DNA from: Salinicoccus luteus DSM 17002
Lineage (GTDB): Bacteria > Bacillota > Bacilli > Staphylococcales > Salinicoccaceae
Direction: 5' to 3'
Length of the DNA: 64,000 nucleotides
NCBI RefSeq assembly: GCF_000712035.1
Contig: NZ_KL544008.1
Location: 94,544-158,543, forward strand
How positions within the stretch are numbered: position 1 is the stretch's first letter; every line of letters starts with the position of its first letter. Below, piece by piece: positions 52,909 to 62,753 of the stretch. Below the pieces are notes generated by a model. The model saw nothing but the letters and a program-made list of their open reading frames with translations, did not search any database and had not been told where the DNA came from. A program made the position numbers and the translations under genes.

Positions 52909-54036
52909 ATGAAAAAGCTGAAAGTCATGACTGTAGTGGGAACAAGACCTGAAATAATAAGGTTATCGGCTGTTATAAATAGACTAGAAGAGTCTGAAGC
53001 AATCAATCATGTACTTGTGCACACAGGTCAAAATTACGATTATGAATTAAATGAAGTATTTTTTAAGGATTTTAATCTAAGAAAGCCCGATTACTTTTTA
53101 AGTGCTGCTACTGGTACAGCAGTAGAGACCATAGGTAACATTCTTGTCAAAATCGATCCGATTATGGAAGAGGTTCAACCTGATGCTTTTCTTGTACTAG
53201 GGGATACCAACAGTTGCTTATGTGCAATAGCAGCAAAAAGAAGAAAAATACCGATTTTTCATATGGAAGCTGGGAACAGGTGTTTCGACCAAAGAGTTCC
53301 AGAAGAAACAAACAGAAAAATCGTTGATCATACCGCTGATATAAATTTAACTTATAGCAATATTGCAAGAGAATATCTTCTAAAAGAAGGTTTCCCAGCA
53401 GATCAAGTAATAAAAACAGGCAGTCCTATGTTCGAGGTGCTTAATTCAAAAAAACTTGATATCGAAGAGTCGGATATCATAAATCGGTTAAATCTTAAAA
53501 ATAATAATTATTTTGTTGTTTCTGCACATAGAGAAGAGAATATAAGTTCTGGGAAAAATTTCATGATATTGGTATCTAGTTTGAATGCTATAGCAGAAAA
53601 GTATAAACTACCAATTATTTTAACTGCCCATCCGCGAACAATGAAAAAAATAAATGCAGAGAATATTAAATTTAATGCCTTAGTAAAAACTATAAGACCA
53701 TTAGGTTTTAATGACTATATAAAATTACAAAAAGAAGCCAAAGCTGTTTTGAGTGATAGTGGAACTATAAGTGAAGAATCTTCCATTTTAGGTTTAAGAG
53801 CATTAAATATAAGGGAAAGTCATGAAAGGCCAGAAGCGATGGAAGAAGCTACAGTAATGATGGTAGGAGTAGACAAAGAAAGAATTTTACAAGGTTTAAG
53901 GGTTATAGAGGGACAAGGAAATGGTGATTTAAAAATTGTTGATGATTATAAGATAGATAATGTATCTGAGAAGGTAATACGCATAATTTTATCTTATACG
54001 AACTATATTAAACAAAAAGTATGGAGAGAAAGCTAA
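52909..54036 (+). CDS. capG: UDP-N-acetyl sugar 2-epimerase CapG
   Basis: 375 aa, near the 374 aa of S. aureus CapG. Last step to UDP-L-FucNAc. VVGTRPEIIRLSAVINRLEE, LGDTNSCLCAIAAKRRKIPI, HMEAGNRCFDQRVPEETNRK and LSDSGTISEESSILGLRALN are UDP-HexNAc 2-epimerase motifs. AGGAGG precedes the ATG. The end overlaps the next gene by one base (TAATG). Confidence 0.95.
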   Translation: MKKLKVMTVVGTRPEIIRLSAVINRLEESEAINHVLVHTGQNYDYELNEVFFKDFNLRKPDYFLSAATGTAVETIGNILVKIDPIMEEVQPDAFLVLGDTNSCLCAIAAKRRKIPIFHMEAGNRCFDQRVPEETNRKIVDHTADINLTYSNIAREYLLKEGFPADQVIKTGSPMFEVLNSKKLDIEESDIINRLNLKNNNYFVVSAHREENISSGKNFMILVSSLNAIAEKYKLPIILTAHPRTMKKINAENIKFNALVKTIRPLGFNDYIKLQKEAKAVLSDSGTISEESSILGLRALNIRESHERPEAMEEATVMMVGVDKERILQGLRVIEGQGNGDLKIVDDYKIDNVSEKVIRIILSYTNYIKQKVWRES

Positions 54037-55412
54037 TGAATTTATATGAAAAAATAAAAGCAAAAGAAGAAAAAATATCAGTTGTTGGTTTAGGATATGT
54101 TGGAATGCCTTTGGCAGTATCTTTTGCTAAATTAACTTCTGTAATAGGATTCGATATATCTCAAGAAAAAGTTCAAAAATATATAGATGGTTTTGATGTT
54201 ACTAATGAAGTTGGTAATGAAGCAATTCGAAATACAACAGTAAATTTTACAGCTGATGAAAATAAACTTAAAGAATGTAAATTTCATATAGTAGCAGTGC
54301 CAACACCAATTAATCAAGATAAAACTCCTAATTTGACTCCTGTAATAGAAGCAACAAAATTAGTGGCTAGAAATATGACAAAAGGATCGGTAATTGTATT
54401 TGAATCTACAGTTTATCCAGGAGTGACTGAAGAAATATGTATTCCAGTATTGGAGAATGAATCTGGATTAAAATATTTAAAAGATTTTAAAGTGGGCTAT
54501 TCTCCTGAAAGAATAAATCCAGGAGATAAAGTACATAAACTAGAGAGTATAGTAAAAGTAGTTTCTGGGAGTGACGAAGAAACACTAGAAACGATTGCCC
54601 AAATATATGAATTAATTATCGAAGCTGGTGTTCATAGAGCTGAAAGTATTAAAGTAGCTGAAGCTGCTAAAGTCATAGAAAATTCGCAAAGAGACATAAA
54701 CATAGCATTTATGAATGAATTATCTATTGTTTTCAATGAAATGGGAATAGACACTAAATCAGTTTTAGAAGCTGCAAGCACTAAGTGGAATTTTTTGAAT
54801 TTTTCACCAGGGTTGGTCGGTGGACACTGTATTGGAGTAGATCCATATTATTTTATTTATAAAGCTGAGGAGCTAGGCTATCACTCTCAAATTATCTTGT
54901 CAGGAAGAAAAATTAATGATGACATGGGTAAACATGTAGCAGATAATTTAATAAAAAGAATGATAAAAGCAAATATAAACATCAAAAATGCACGAGTAGG
55001 TATACTTGGAATAGCATTTAAAGAGAATTGCCCAGATGTTAGAAATACTAAGGTAACTGATGTTATAGAAGAACTAGAAGAATACGGGGTAAATACAATA
55101 GTTGTGGATCCACTTGTGGATTCTCAAGAAGTGAATAAAGAATATGGAATAAATTTAGCAAGATTCGAAGAAGTAAGCGACTTAGATGCTGTTATATTGG
55201 CGGTGCCGCATAGCTATTTTACTGAGATGAATCTAGTTGATTTAAAATCACTTTATAGAACTCCAATCGCTACTGCTGTCCATACAACAACCCCAAGTCT
55301 TTTTCATGAAAATAAAAATTTTACAGAAAATTCACTAGTCCTCGCTGATTTGAAGGGGGTCTTCAGTAAGAACGAGGCAGAAAATTTAGGTTATTCTTAT
55401 TGGAGATTGTAA
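54036..55412 (+). CDS. UDP-HexNAc 6-dehydrogenase, TviB/WbpO/CapO type
   Basis: 458 aa. Oxidises a UDP-HexNAc to the uronic acid; sequence style suggests UDP-GlcNAc or UDP-GalNAc. VVGLGYVGMPLAVSFAKLTS, YSPERINPGDK, the catalytic Cys in LVGGHCIGVDPYYF, and GIAFKENCPDVRNTKV. It lies where S. aureus has other cap genes and is only distantly like the WecC-type enzyme at 19718, so its product may differ from CapO's ManNAcA. ATG 54036 overlaps the capG stop. Confidence 0.88.
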   Translation: MNLYEKIKAKEEKISVVGLGYVGMPLAVSFAKLTSVIGFDISQEKVQKYIDGFDVTNEVGNEAIRNTTVNFTADENKLKECKFHIVAVPTPINQDKTPNLTPVIEATKLVARNMTKGSVIVFESTVYPGVTEEICIPVLENESGLKYLKDFKVGYSPERINPGDKVHKLESIVKVVSGSDEETLETIAQIYELIIEAGVHRAESIKVAEAAKVIENSQRDINIAFMNELSIVFNEMGIDTKSVLEAASTKWNFLNFSPGLVGGHCIGVDPYYFIYKAEELGYHSQIILSGRKINDDMGKHVADNLIKRMIKANINIKNARVGILGIAFKENCPDVRNTKVTDVIEELEEYGVNTIVVDPLVDSQEVNKEYGINLARFEEVSDLDAVILAVPHSYFTEMNLVDLKSLYRTPIATAVHTTTPSLFHENKNFTENSLVLADLKGVFSKNEAENLGYSYWRL

Positions 55413-55449
55413 ATTAATAGGTTTACTTGAAGGAGTCGATAAGCTGATT

Positions 55450-56616
55450 ATGAATAAAAAAATTAAAGTGTTAACTTTTAATGGAACCTATTTACCAGGG
55501 TATAAAGCAGGTGGACCAATTAGAAGCATCGCGAACATGACAGAAAGGTTAAGAGAAGAATTTACATTTTATATAATCACAAAAGATAGAGATTTCAATG
55601 AAAATGTACCGTATAAAAATATAAAAATAGATGATTGGAATAAAATAAGAGAAGAATTTGTTTATTATCATTCTCCGCGTAAAGATAACCTTAGCAATAT
55701 AATGAAACTGATTAAAGATTATGATTTTGACATTGTGTATCTCAATGGTTTTTTCTCATCCTACACTCTAAAGTATTTGCTTTTAAGAAGAATGAAATTA
55801 ATTGATAAATACCCTACAATTATTTTACCAAGAGGAGATTTATCCACTAGTGCGCTAAAACTCAAAAGTTTCAAGAAGAAATTCTTTATAGGAGTTGCAA
55901 AAATTCTTGGGCTATACAGTGGATTAGTATGGCAAGCCACCAGCGAACATGAAGCAAGAGATATTAAAAAAAATTTCAAAAGTGATATTAGAGTAGTTAA
56001 TGTAGGTAATCTATCTTCAATTCCGATAAGTTCAGAAGTTAGTAAAAGAGAGCAAAAAAAGACAGGTTGTCTTAAAATAGTTTTTCTTTCGAGAATAACT
56101 AAAATGAAAAATTTAAAATATGCGTTAAAAGTACTGGGTGATTTGAAAGAAAACATAGAATTCAATATATACGGTCCTGTCTCTGATAAACAATATTGGA
56201 AAGAATGTATGAAATTAATTGAGGACTTCCCTCAGAATATTAATGTGAATTACCATGGTAGTATTAATAATAATGAAGTTAATAGTACTATGAAAGAAAA
56301 TCACGCGTTATTTTTACCCACTTTAGGAGAAAACTATGGACATGTAATTGTTGAAGCTCTATTGGCCGAAATACCTATATTAATAAGTGACAATACCCCT
56401 TGGCGAAATTTAGAGGACTATAATGTGGGATGGGACATCAGTTTAGATCAACCCGAAGAATTTCAGAATAAAATCCGTTATCTTGCTAGTTTAGATGAGG
56501 ATGAATATTCTTCTTTCAGAAAAAATACTAGAATATATATAGATAAATATATTGATACAGAGGAAAAAATTAATGATGTTAAAGAGTTATTCTTTAGCAC
56601 AATTTATAAAATATAG
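55450..56616 (+). CDS. GT4-family glycosyltransferase
   Basis: 388 aa. KVLTFNGTYLPGYKAGGPIR is the acceptor-side start typical of 'sugar transferase' genes in capsule loci. PTIILPRGDLSTSALKLKSF, IVFLSRITKMKNLKYALKVL and LGENYGHVIVEALLAEIPIL follow. Low G+C. One of four linkage-forming transferases after capM; the exact sugar cannot be told. Confidence 0.85.
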   Translation: MNKKIKVLTFNGTYLPGYKAGGPIRSIANMTERLREEFTFYIITKDRDFNENVPYKNIKIDDWNKIREEFVYYHSPRKDNLSNIMKLIKDYDFDIVYLNGFFSSYTLKYLLLRRMKLIDKYPTIILPRGDLSTSALKLKSFKKKFFIGVAKILGLYSGLVWQATSEHEARDIKKNFKSDIRVVNVGNLSSIPISSEVSKREQKKTGCLKIVFLSRITKMKNLKYALKVLGDLKENIEFNIYGPVSDKQYWKECMKLIEDFPQNINVNYHGSINNNEVNSTMKENHALFLPTLGENYGHVIVEALLAEIPILISDNTPWRNLEDYNVGWDISLDQPEEFQNKIRYLASLDEDEYSSFRKNTRIYIDKYIDTEEKINDVKELFFSTIYKI

Positions 56617-56636
56617 TTTTGGAACTGAGGTGCAAT

Positions 56637-57482
56637 ATGATTAGTGTACTTATATTAACTTATAATGAAGAGAGAAATATAAGACAATGTTTGGAAAGTC
56701 TAAAAGGATTTACTGAAGATATATATGTATTAGATTCTCATAGCAATGATGACACTGTTAATATTGCTAAGGAGTTTTTACCTTCAGAAAACATTAAATA
56801 TAGAACTTTTGACAACTATAGTAAACAAAGAAATTGGGCTTTAAAAAATATTTCTTATAAATACGAATGGTTGCTTATGCTTGATGCTGATGAAATATTG
56901 ACAGAAGAAGTTAAGAGCTCTATTAATTCTAATATTAATGATCCCAAAAATGTAGATGTAGTTGGTTTTATAGGAAGGTATAGAATGTACTTCCTTAATA
57001 AGCGTTTGAGATATAACTTGTGGCCATTTAAAAAGAAAATATTATTTAGGCATAAAGATGTAAAATTTGAAAGAGATATTAATGAGTATGTTGAAGTAAT
57101 TAATGAGTCCAGAGTTAAGTGGAAAACTTTAGACGGCTTTCTTGTGCATAAGGACAATAAATCGATGCATGATCATATTGCTAAACATAACCATTATAGT
57201 ACTATGGAGGCATTTAGAATAATAGAAGAAAGAAAAGAACCCATACAACTAAAGGAAATAACTAAAATTACTGAGGTTAAGAAAATTTTTTATAGATTAC
57301 CGCTTAGAAATCTAGTTTATTTTTTGTATTTGTATATATACAGGTTAGGTTTTTTAGATGGTTTAACTGGACTGAGGTTTGTGTTAACTAGAGTGAATTA
57401 TCAATTTGACATAAATATTAAAATAAGAGAAATAATGAATGGTGATATTGAAAGGGAACAATATATATCATTCAAAAAATAA
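56637..57482 (+). CDS. GT2-family glycosyltransferase
   Basis: 281 aa, GT-A fold. MISVLILTYNEERNIRQCLE, YVLDSHSNDDTVNIA and WLLMLDADEILTEEV (metal-binding region) are GT2 motifs of the WaaE/KdtX-like kind. CTGAGGTG lies upstream of ATG 56637. A strongly AT-rich gene (about one quarter G+C in a sampled line). Confidence 0.85.
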   Translation: MISVLILTYNEERNIRQCLESLKGFTEDIYVLDSHSNDDTVNIAKEFLPSENIKYRTFDNYSKQRNWALKNISYKYEWLLMLDADEILTEEVKSSINSNINDPKNVDVVGFIGRYRMYFLNKRLRYNLWPFKKKILFRHKDVKFERDINEYVEVINESRVKWKTLDGFLVHKDNKSMHDHIAKHNHYSTMEAFRIIEERKEPIQLKEITKITEVKKIFYRLPLRNLVYFLYLYIYRLGFLDGLTGLRFVLTRVNYQFDINIKIREIMNGDIEREQYISFKK

Positions 57483-57499
57483 CATAATTTTATAGAATG

Positions 57500-57527
57500 A
57501 ATTGTTTATTAAAATATACAAACAATT
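57500..57527. repeat. Short inverted repeat in the 57483-57577 gap
   Basis: AATTGTTT pairs with AAACAATT across 12 bases. There is no T tract, so it is a weak hairpin, possibly an mRNA structure between genes rather than a terminator. Confidence 0.3.
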
Positions 57528-57577
57528 ATTTATTTAAAAGACATTGTACAGCAATTTTAAAATAAGGAGTATAATTC

Positions 57578-58729
57578 ATGAATATATTGCATTTATGTCT
57601 TTGTGGACCAGTAACTGATAATTGGAATTATCAAGATAATTTGTTATCAAAATACCATAGAAAGTTAGGTAATTCAGTAACTATTATCACCTCTCAATGG
57701 ATTAGGGATTCAAAAGGAGGATTTATTAAAAGTTCTAAAAGGAACTACTATAATGAAGATGATGTCCAAATGATAAGACTTCCTATAAAAAGAAATAAAA
57801 ATTTAAGTTATAAATTCAAATCGTATAAAAACTTATCTAAATCTATAGAGTCAGTTAACCCTGACGTACTCTTTATTCATGGATGTCAATTTATTGATTT
57901 GAGACATATAGTAAAATACTTAAAGAAGAACCCTGAAGTAAGAGTTTATCTAGATAATCATGCAGATTTTTTAAATAGTGGACAAAGTTTCCTATCGAGA
58001 ATTTTTTTACATAGAATACTATGGAGAAGTAATTTGAAAAAAATCGAACCATTTGTTAAAAAATTTTACGGTGTTCTTCCTGCGAGAGTTAACTTTTTAA
58101 TTGAAATGTATGAAGCACCTAAAGAAAAAGTAGAATTGCTAGTGATGGGAGCAGATGATGAGAAAGTAAAAGAAGCCAAGAATACAGACATCGTCAAAAC
58201 CAAAAATAAATATGGGATAAAAACAGATGATTTTTTAATCGCTACTGGAGGTAAGATAAATCGGCATAAAACAGAAGTTTTATCTTTAATGAAAGCTGTA
58301 AATGACTTAAATAATCCTAATATTAAACTCATTGTGTTTGGTTCTGTTGATGTTCATCTTAAGGGTGAATTTAATGAGATGTTGGGTGATAATGTAAAGT
58401 ATGTAGGTTGGATCAGTTCTGAAGAAACCTATAAATTTATGAATATTTGTGATTTAGCCATTTTTCCTGGTTTACATTCTGTATTGTGGGAGCAAGCAGT
58501 AGGATTAGGAAAACCTTGTATTTTTAAATATATTGAAGGATTCACTCATATTGATTTAAAAGGAAATTGTGATTTTCTATATAACGATTCAATAGAAGAA
58601 ATGAAACAAAAAATAATAAGTATCTATTATTCGCCTGAAAAGCTGAAAAGGATGCAAGATGTTGCATCAGTAAAAGGTCAGGAGTTATTCTCCTATAGAA
58701 ACATTGCTAGACAAAGCTTATACTCCTAA
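57578..58729 (+). CDS. Glycosyltransferase, GT4-like
   Basis: 383 aa. MNILHLCLCGPVTDNWNYQD, NPDVLFIHGCQFIDLRHIVK, VRVYLDNHADFLNSGQSFL, FLIATGGKINRHKTEVLSLM and IFPGLHSVLWEQAVGLGKPC give a GT-B group 1 layout. AAGGAG precedes the ATG. It follows a 95-base gap without clear terminator, so it stays in the capsule transcript. Confidence 0.8.
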   Translation: MNILHLCLCGPVTDNWNYQDNLLSKYHRKLGNSVTIITSQWIRDSKGGFIKSSKRNYYNEDDVQMIRLPIKRNKNLSYKFKSYKNLSKSIESVNPDVLFIHGCQFIDLRHIVKYLKKNPEVRVYLDNHADFLNSGQSFLSRIFLHRILWRSNLKKIEPFVKKFYGVLPARVNFLIEMYEAPKEKVELLVMGADDEKVKEAKNTDIVKTKNKYGIKTDDFLIATGGKINRHKTEVLSLMKAVNDLNNPNIKLIVFGSVDVHLKGEFNEMLGDNVKYVGWISSEETYKFMNICDLAIFPGLHSVLWEQAVGLGKPCIFKYIEGFTHIDLKGNCDFLYNDSIEEMKQKIISIYYSPEKLKRMQDVASVKGQELFSYRNIARQSLYS

Positions 58730-58795
58730 GAAAATTTCTTAACAAAAATACTTAAATAGAAACGTTAATAGGTAGCTAACTTTTTTAAGGATAGT

Positions 58796-60340
58796 GTGAT
58801 TCATTTGGGAAATATTGAAAATGAAAGTTCAAAGCAAATTAGATTAGGAGCGTTAATTTCTTATGTAGGTATTTTACTGAACATTGTAGCTGGTTTGTTA
58901 TATACACCTTGGATGATTAGCCAAATAGGACAAACAAATTTTGGTTTATATACTTTAGCTATCTCACTCATTAGTATCTTTTTAATTGATTTTGGGTTAG
59001 GTGCTGCAGTCTCCAAGTTTGTATCAAAATATGTCTCACTTAAAGATTTTAAAAGCGTAGATAATATGTTAGGTATTACATATAAAATCTATATTATTAT
59101 TGATTTTGTTTTATTGGCTTCGTTAATAATAGTCTTCTTTAATTTAGATATTATATACAGTGAATTAACACTCGCTGAATTAGAAAGATTTGAAACAGTA
59201 TATATTATAGTAGCAGGATTCAGCATAGTATCATTTCCATTTATAACTTTTAATGGGATACTGACTGCCTATGAGAAATTCATGCAAATTAAAATGTGCG
59301 ATTTGATACAAAAATTATTATCTATTCTATTAATTGTTATAGCCTTGCTTAATGGATATGGGTTATATGCATTAGTACTGGCCAATGCATTCAGTGGAAT
59401 AGTAGTTATAATAATTAAATATATTATTATTAAGCGTGCTACAACGATTAATGTGAATTTTAAATATAATAACAAAAAAATGCTTAAAGAAATATTTAGT
59501 TTTTCTGTTTGGTCTACCGTAGTGAGTATTTCACAACGTTTAATATTTAATATCACGCCATCTATATTGGGAGCAGTTTCTGGATCAGTTAGTATTGCTC
59601 TGTTTGGTATTGCTAGTGCATTAGAAGGTTATATTTATACCATTGCTAGCGCTCTTAATGGCTTGTTTTTACCAAAAGTTACACGTCTTATTTCACGCGA
59701 AAATTCATCTGAAAATTTATTGAAATTAATGATTAAAGTTGGAAGAATACAACTTTTAATCATTGGACTCATTATAATTGGATTTATAGTTTTAGGAAGA
59801 GAATTTATAATATTATGGGTTGGTAATGAATATATATTGTCATTTTACAGTGCTATTCTACTTATCATTCCTAGCATAGTTTACTTACCTCAACAAATAG
59901 GAAACACTGCTATTATAGCTTTAAATAAAATTAAATTACAAGCACATGTATTCATTATTATGTCAGTAACTAATCTCATGCTATCACTCGTTCTTTCATA
60001 TTTTTGGGGTGTCTTAGGAGCGTCCATAGCAATTTTTATTTCTTACACCATTCGTAATTTGGGTATGAATATTATTTACCACAAGATTTTGAATTTAAAT
60101 ATGGTGATATATTTTAAAGAGTGCCATTTTAAATTGAGCTTTCCAATGTTGTTAACTCTACTATTAGGTTTATGTATGAATTTGCTTTTCCCCCAAATTA
60201 GTTGGGGTTATTTTATAGTTAAGGGTTCTTGTGTAGTATTAATATATTTTATTATTATGTGGCTGATTGGAATGAACTCATATGAAAAGACACTTATTAT
60301 AAATATAATGAAAAAAGCATTTTCAAAATTTGTTGTGTAA
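58796..60340 (+). CDS. wzx: Wzx-type polysaccharide flippase
   Basis: 514 aa, 12-14 membrane helices, PST/MATE-like family. Flips the lipid-linked repeat unit to the outer face. LGALISYVGILLNIVAGLLY, LIDFGLGAAVSKFVSKYVSL and GTLP-free central helices fit RfbX-type proteins. GTG 58796 after AAGGA is taken as the start; TTG 58805 is the alternative. Confidence 0.88.
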   Translation: MIHLGNIENESSKQIRLGALISYVGILLNIVAGLLYTPWMISQIGQTNFGLYTLAISLISIFLIDFGLGAAVSKFVSKYVSLKDFKSVDNMLGITYKIYIIIDFVLLASLIIVFFNLDIIYSELTLAELERFETVYIIVAGFSIVSFPFITFNGILTAYEKFMQIKMCDLIQKLLSILLIVIALLNGYGLYALVLANAFSGIVVIIIKYIIIKRATTINVNFKYNNKKMLKEIFSFSVWSTVVSISQRLIFNITPSILGAVSGSVSIALFGIASALEGYIYTIASALNGLFLPKVTRLISRENSSENLLKLMIKVGRIQLLIIGLIIIGFIVLGREFIILWVGNEYILSFYSAILLIIPSIVYLPQQIGNTAIIALNKIKLQAHVFIIMSVTNLMLSLVLSYFWGVLGASIAIFISYTIRNLGMNIIYHKILNLNMVIYFKECHFKLSFPMLLTLLLGLCMNLLFPQISWGYFIVKGSCVVLIYFIIMWLIGMNSYEKTLIINIMKKAFSKFVV

Positions 60341-60418
60341 TCATATATAATATTTATTGTGTATATTTCTCATATCAAAGTAATAAAAATGTATAACAAT
60401 AAATTTATATATCGCCGA

Positions 60419-60438
60419 TTGTAAAATTAAGCTAGACA
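60419..60438. repeat. IS30-type left inverted repeat
   Basis: TTGTAAAATTAAGCTAGACA; matches the reverse complement of 61451-61470 at 18 of 20 positions. Confidence 0.85.
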
Positions 60439-60507
60439 CATAAAAAGGTCACACATGATACACTCAAAATGGTTTTCCGACAAAAGAAATCATAGGAGTG
60501 ATCATGC

Positions 60508-61467
60508 ATGACCTACACCCATATTACCACGGATGAATTAGTATTCATAGAAGCCTATTTCCAACACGGAACTACCGTGGCTCAGATTGCGAAACGGCTC
60601 GGACGTGCCCAGCAGACTATCCACAATGTCATCACGCATTTCAAGGCCGGGCACACCGCCATCGACTACTATCAGCGCTATAAAGAAAATAAGAAGCGAT
60701 GTGATAGAAAACAGAGTGTCTTGCCGACCAGTCAACAGAAATACATCGAAGAGAAGGTCGCTCAGGGCTGGACACCGGATGTGATCGTCGGCCGGCAGGA
60801 GATGCCAATTGACTGCTCGGGTCGCACGCTGTATCGGATGTTCAAACGGGAAACCTTTGATGCGGCCAAGCTGCCAATGCAGGGCAAGCGAAAACCGAAT
60901 GGCCATCAGGAACGCCGGGGCAGACAAGCCTTCAGGCGTAATATCTCTGAAAGAGTGGATGACTATCCCACTTTCAATGAAGAGTTCGGCCACCTCGAAG
61001 GCGACACCATTGTCGGTGTCCGTCACAAGAGTGCGGTCATCACGCTGGTTGAGCGTCTGTCAAAAGCCATCATCACATTAAAACCCAAAGGCAGAACCGC
61101 ACTGGATATTGAGTCTGCCATTAATACATGGTGTCAAAAGATGCCTAGAAACCTATTCAAATCCATCACCTTCGATTGTGGCAAGGAGTTCTCCAACTGG
61201 CAGTCGATGAGCAATCGAAATGATCTATCCGTATACTTTGCCGATCCGGGCACACCATCACAGCGGGGATTAAACGAACATTCCAACGGCTTGCTCAGAA
61301 AGGATGGCCTGCCTAAAGATATGGATTTCAACACGGTCGACCAAGCTTTTATCTCATCGGTTGCCGCCAGAAGGAACCATATCCCAAGAAAATCATTGAA
61401 CTATCGTACACCATTGGAAGTCTTTTTGGGTTACATGGGTGAGAAAGAACTGTCTAGCTTATTTTGA
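60508..61467 (+). CDS. IS30-family transposase
   Basis: 319 aa, full length. N-terminal helix-turn-helix (TVAQIAKRLGRAQQTIHNVI, ~23-42). Catalytic triad Asp166 (HLEGDTIVG), Asp223 (TFDCGKEF) and Glu257 (RGLNEHSNG), with 33 residues between the last two, the DD(33)E spacing of IS30. The last codons (LSSLF) and stop lie inside the right inverted repeat. TAGGAGTG is upstream. Probably functional. Confidence 0.95.
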   Translation: MTYTHITTDELVFIEAYFQHGTTVAQIAKRLGRAQQTIHNVITHFKAGHTAIDYYQRYKENKKRCDRKQSVLPTSQQKYIEEKVAQGWTPDVIVGRQEMPIDCSGRTLYRMFKRETFDAAKLPMQGKRKPNGHQERRGRQAFRRNISERVDDYPTFNEEFGHLEGDTIVGVRHKSAVITLVERLSKAIITLKPKGRTALDIESAINTWCQKMPRNLFKSITFDCGKEFSNWQSMSNRNDLSVYFADPGTPSQRGLNEHSNGLLRKDGLPKDMDFNTVDQAFISSVAARRNHIPRKSLNYRTPLEVFLGYMGEKELSSLF

Positions 61468-61470
61468 CAA
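61451..61470. repeat. IS30-type right inverted repeat
   Basis: TGTCTAGCTTATTTTGACAA; overlaps the 3' end of the transposase gene and its stop codon. Confidence 0.85.
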
Positions 61471-61505
61471 ACGAAATATTATTAATATAGTAAGGAGGCG
61501 GTGAT

Positions 61506-62753
61506 TTGAACAATAAAAATTTTATAAATAGAGATAAACCATCTATAGTTGGTCTCGAATTTATTTTGATTTATATAGCTTTAATTCTTTATACAATTAA
61601 CTTTATGGGTATGGGAGACTTCATTCCTCTATTCCTATTTCCATATATATTATTGTCAATAACGAAAGTTTCATTTAATAAATCATTTTTATTAATAGTC
61701 GGTTTATTAATAAGCTTTAGTCTTTTATATTCGTTGGCCATTTATTATTACAATTTTGCATCTCCTCTTAGTATTTTAGGCAAACTTATATATCCGATCA
61801 TGTTTTTATTGTTAGGGTATAATATTGTAAGTTTGAAATATGACATGAAATATAAAATTATAAGACACTTCTTATTAATTTTTATTATTTCCTTGTCTTC
61901 TTATGGCATTATTTCCCTTATAAATACTTTACAAATTTATGGAAATATAGAAGGGGTATTTTCTGCGCTTGGAGGGAGAGTAGCAGTTGATTTCTGGAAT
62001 GGTAATCTTATCTCTGCTACTTCTTTAAACAGCTTTTTATCTTTGGGATTAGCATTGCTACCCATCTTATTTCTCTCAGTTAAAAAAAATGAAGTTTCTC
62101 TTTTTATGAAGTTATTGGTCATGATTGTGTTCACGCTCTCTCTATATGCTAGTTTACAAGTCAGTAGTAGAACTGGTGTCCTAATAATAGGAGTGTCTAT
62201 TATTTTTCATCTTTTCTATATAGAGAAATTAACAAAAAGAAAGGTGAGAAGATTTACTTATTTCATCATTTCTATAGGGGCTTTGATTTTTCTCTATAGT
62301 TTAAATTTTTTTAACATAAAATCTGAAATCACAAATAGTTATATATATGAGAGGCTAGTAACTACGGATTTAAGAAATGATTCTAGAATTAATGCATGGG
62401 GAGAAGCTTTTAATGGCTTGTTTACCTATCCTCTAGGAGGACGTGAAGCGACTTTAAGTTTGAATTATGCCCACAATATATGGCTTGATATAGGATATGA
62501 TACTGGAATTATCCCTACAATATTATTCGTTATACTATCTTTTCTAGTTACTGTAGAACTAATTAAATTTATCAGGACAGACCATCCAATTCTGCTGAAA
62601 TCTTTGGTTTTATGTATGTCGAGTGCTTTTTTAGTAATCTTTTTATTAGAGCCTGTACTTCAAGGCCTAGGTGTATATTTTACAATATTTTGTTTTTTAA
62701 TTGGGGCAGTCACTAAAGTCAATCATTTAAGCAAATCAAAAAACATATGCTGA
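61506..62753 (+). CDS. wzy: Wzy-type capsule polymerase
   Basis: 415 aa, about 11-12 helices with one large outer loop (~250-320). SSRTGVLIIGVSIIFHLFYI and DSRINAWGEAFNGLFTYPLG...NYAHNIWLDIGYDTGII match the Wzy/O-antigen ligase family. Polymerises the repeat units flipped by Wzx. Start is TTG 61506 after AAGGAGG. Separated from wzx only by the IS30 element. Confidence 0.85.
   Translation: MNNKNFINRDKPSIVGLEFILIYIALILYTINFMGMGDFIPLFLFPYILLSITKVSFNKSFLLIVGLLISFSLLYSLAIYYYNFASPLSILGKLIYPIMFLLLGYNIVSLKYDMKYKIIRHFLLIFIISLSSYGIISLINTLQIYGNIEGVFSALGGRVAVDFWNGNLISATSLNSFLSLGLALLPILFLSVKKNEVSLFMKLLVMIVFTLSLYASLQVSSRTGVLIIGVSIIFHLFYIEKLTKRKVRRFTYFIISIGALIFLYSLNFFNIKSEITNSYIYERLVTTDLRNDSRINAWGEAFNGLFTYPLGGREATLSLNYAHNIWLDIGYDTGIIPTILFVILSFLVTVELIKFIRTDHPILLKSLVLCMSSAFLVIFLLEPVLQGLGVYFTIFCFLIGAVTKVNHLSKSKNIC

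Larger units (their letters stand above)
60419..61470 (+). mobile_element. IS30-family insertion sequence between wzx and wzy
   Basis: 1052 bases bounded by imperfect 20-base inverted repeats (left 60419-60438 TTGTAAAATTAAGCTAGACA; right 61451-61470, reverse complement TTGTCAAAATAAGCTAGACA; 18/20 match). It carries one intact transposase. No target duplication is evident: left flank ends CGA, right begins ACG. Its visibly higher G+C contrasts with the AT-rich flanks, showing recent arrival. It does not break a gene. Confidence 0.9.

Noticed and set aside
60416-61473. Target-site duplication of the IS30 element
   Set aside because: Flanking triplets (CGA left, ACG right) do not match, and shifting the ends by one or two bases does not help.
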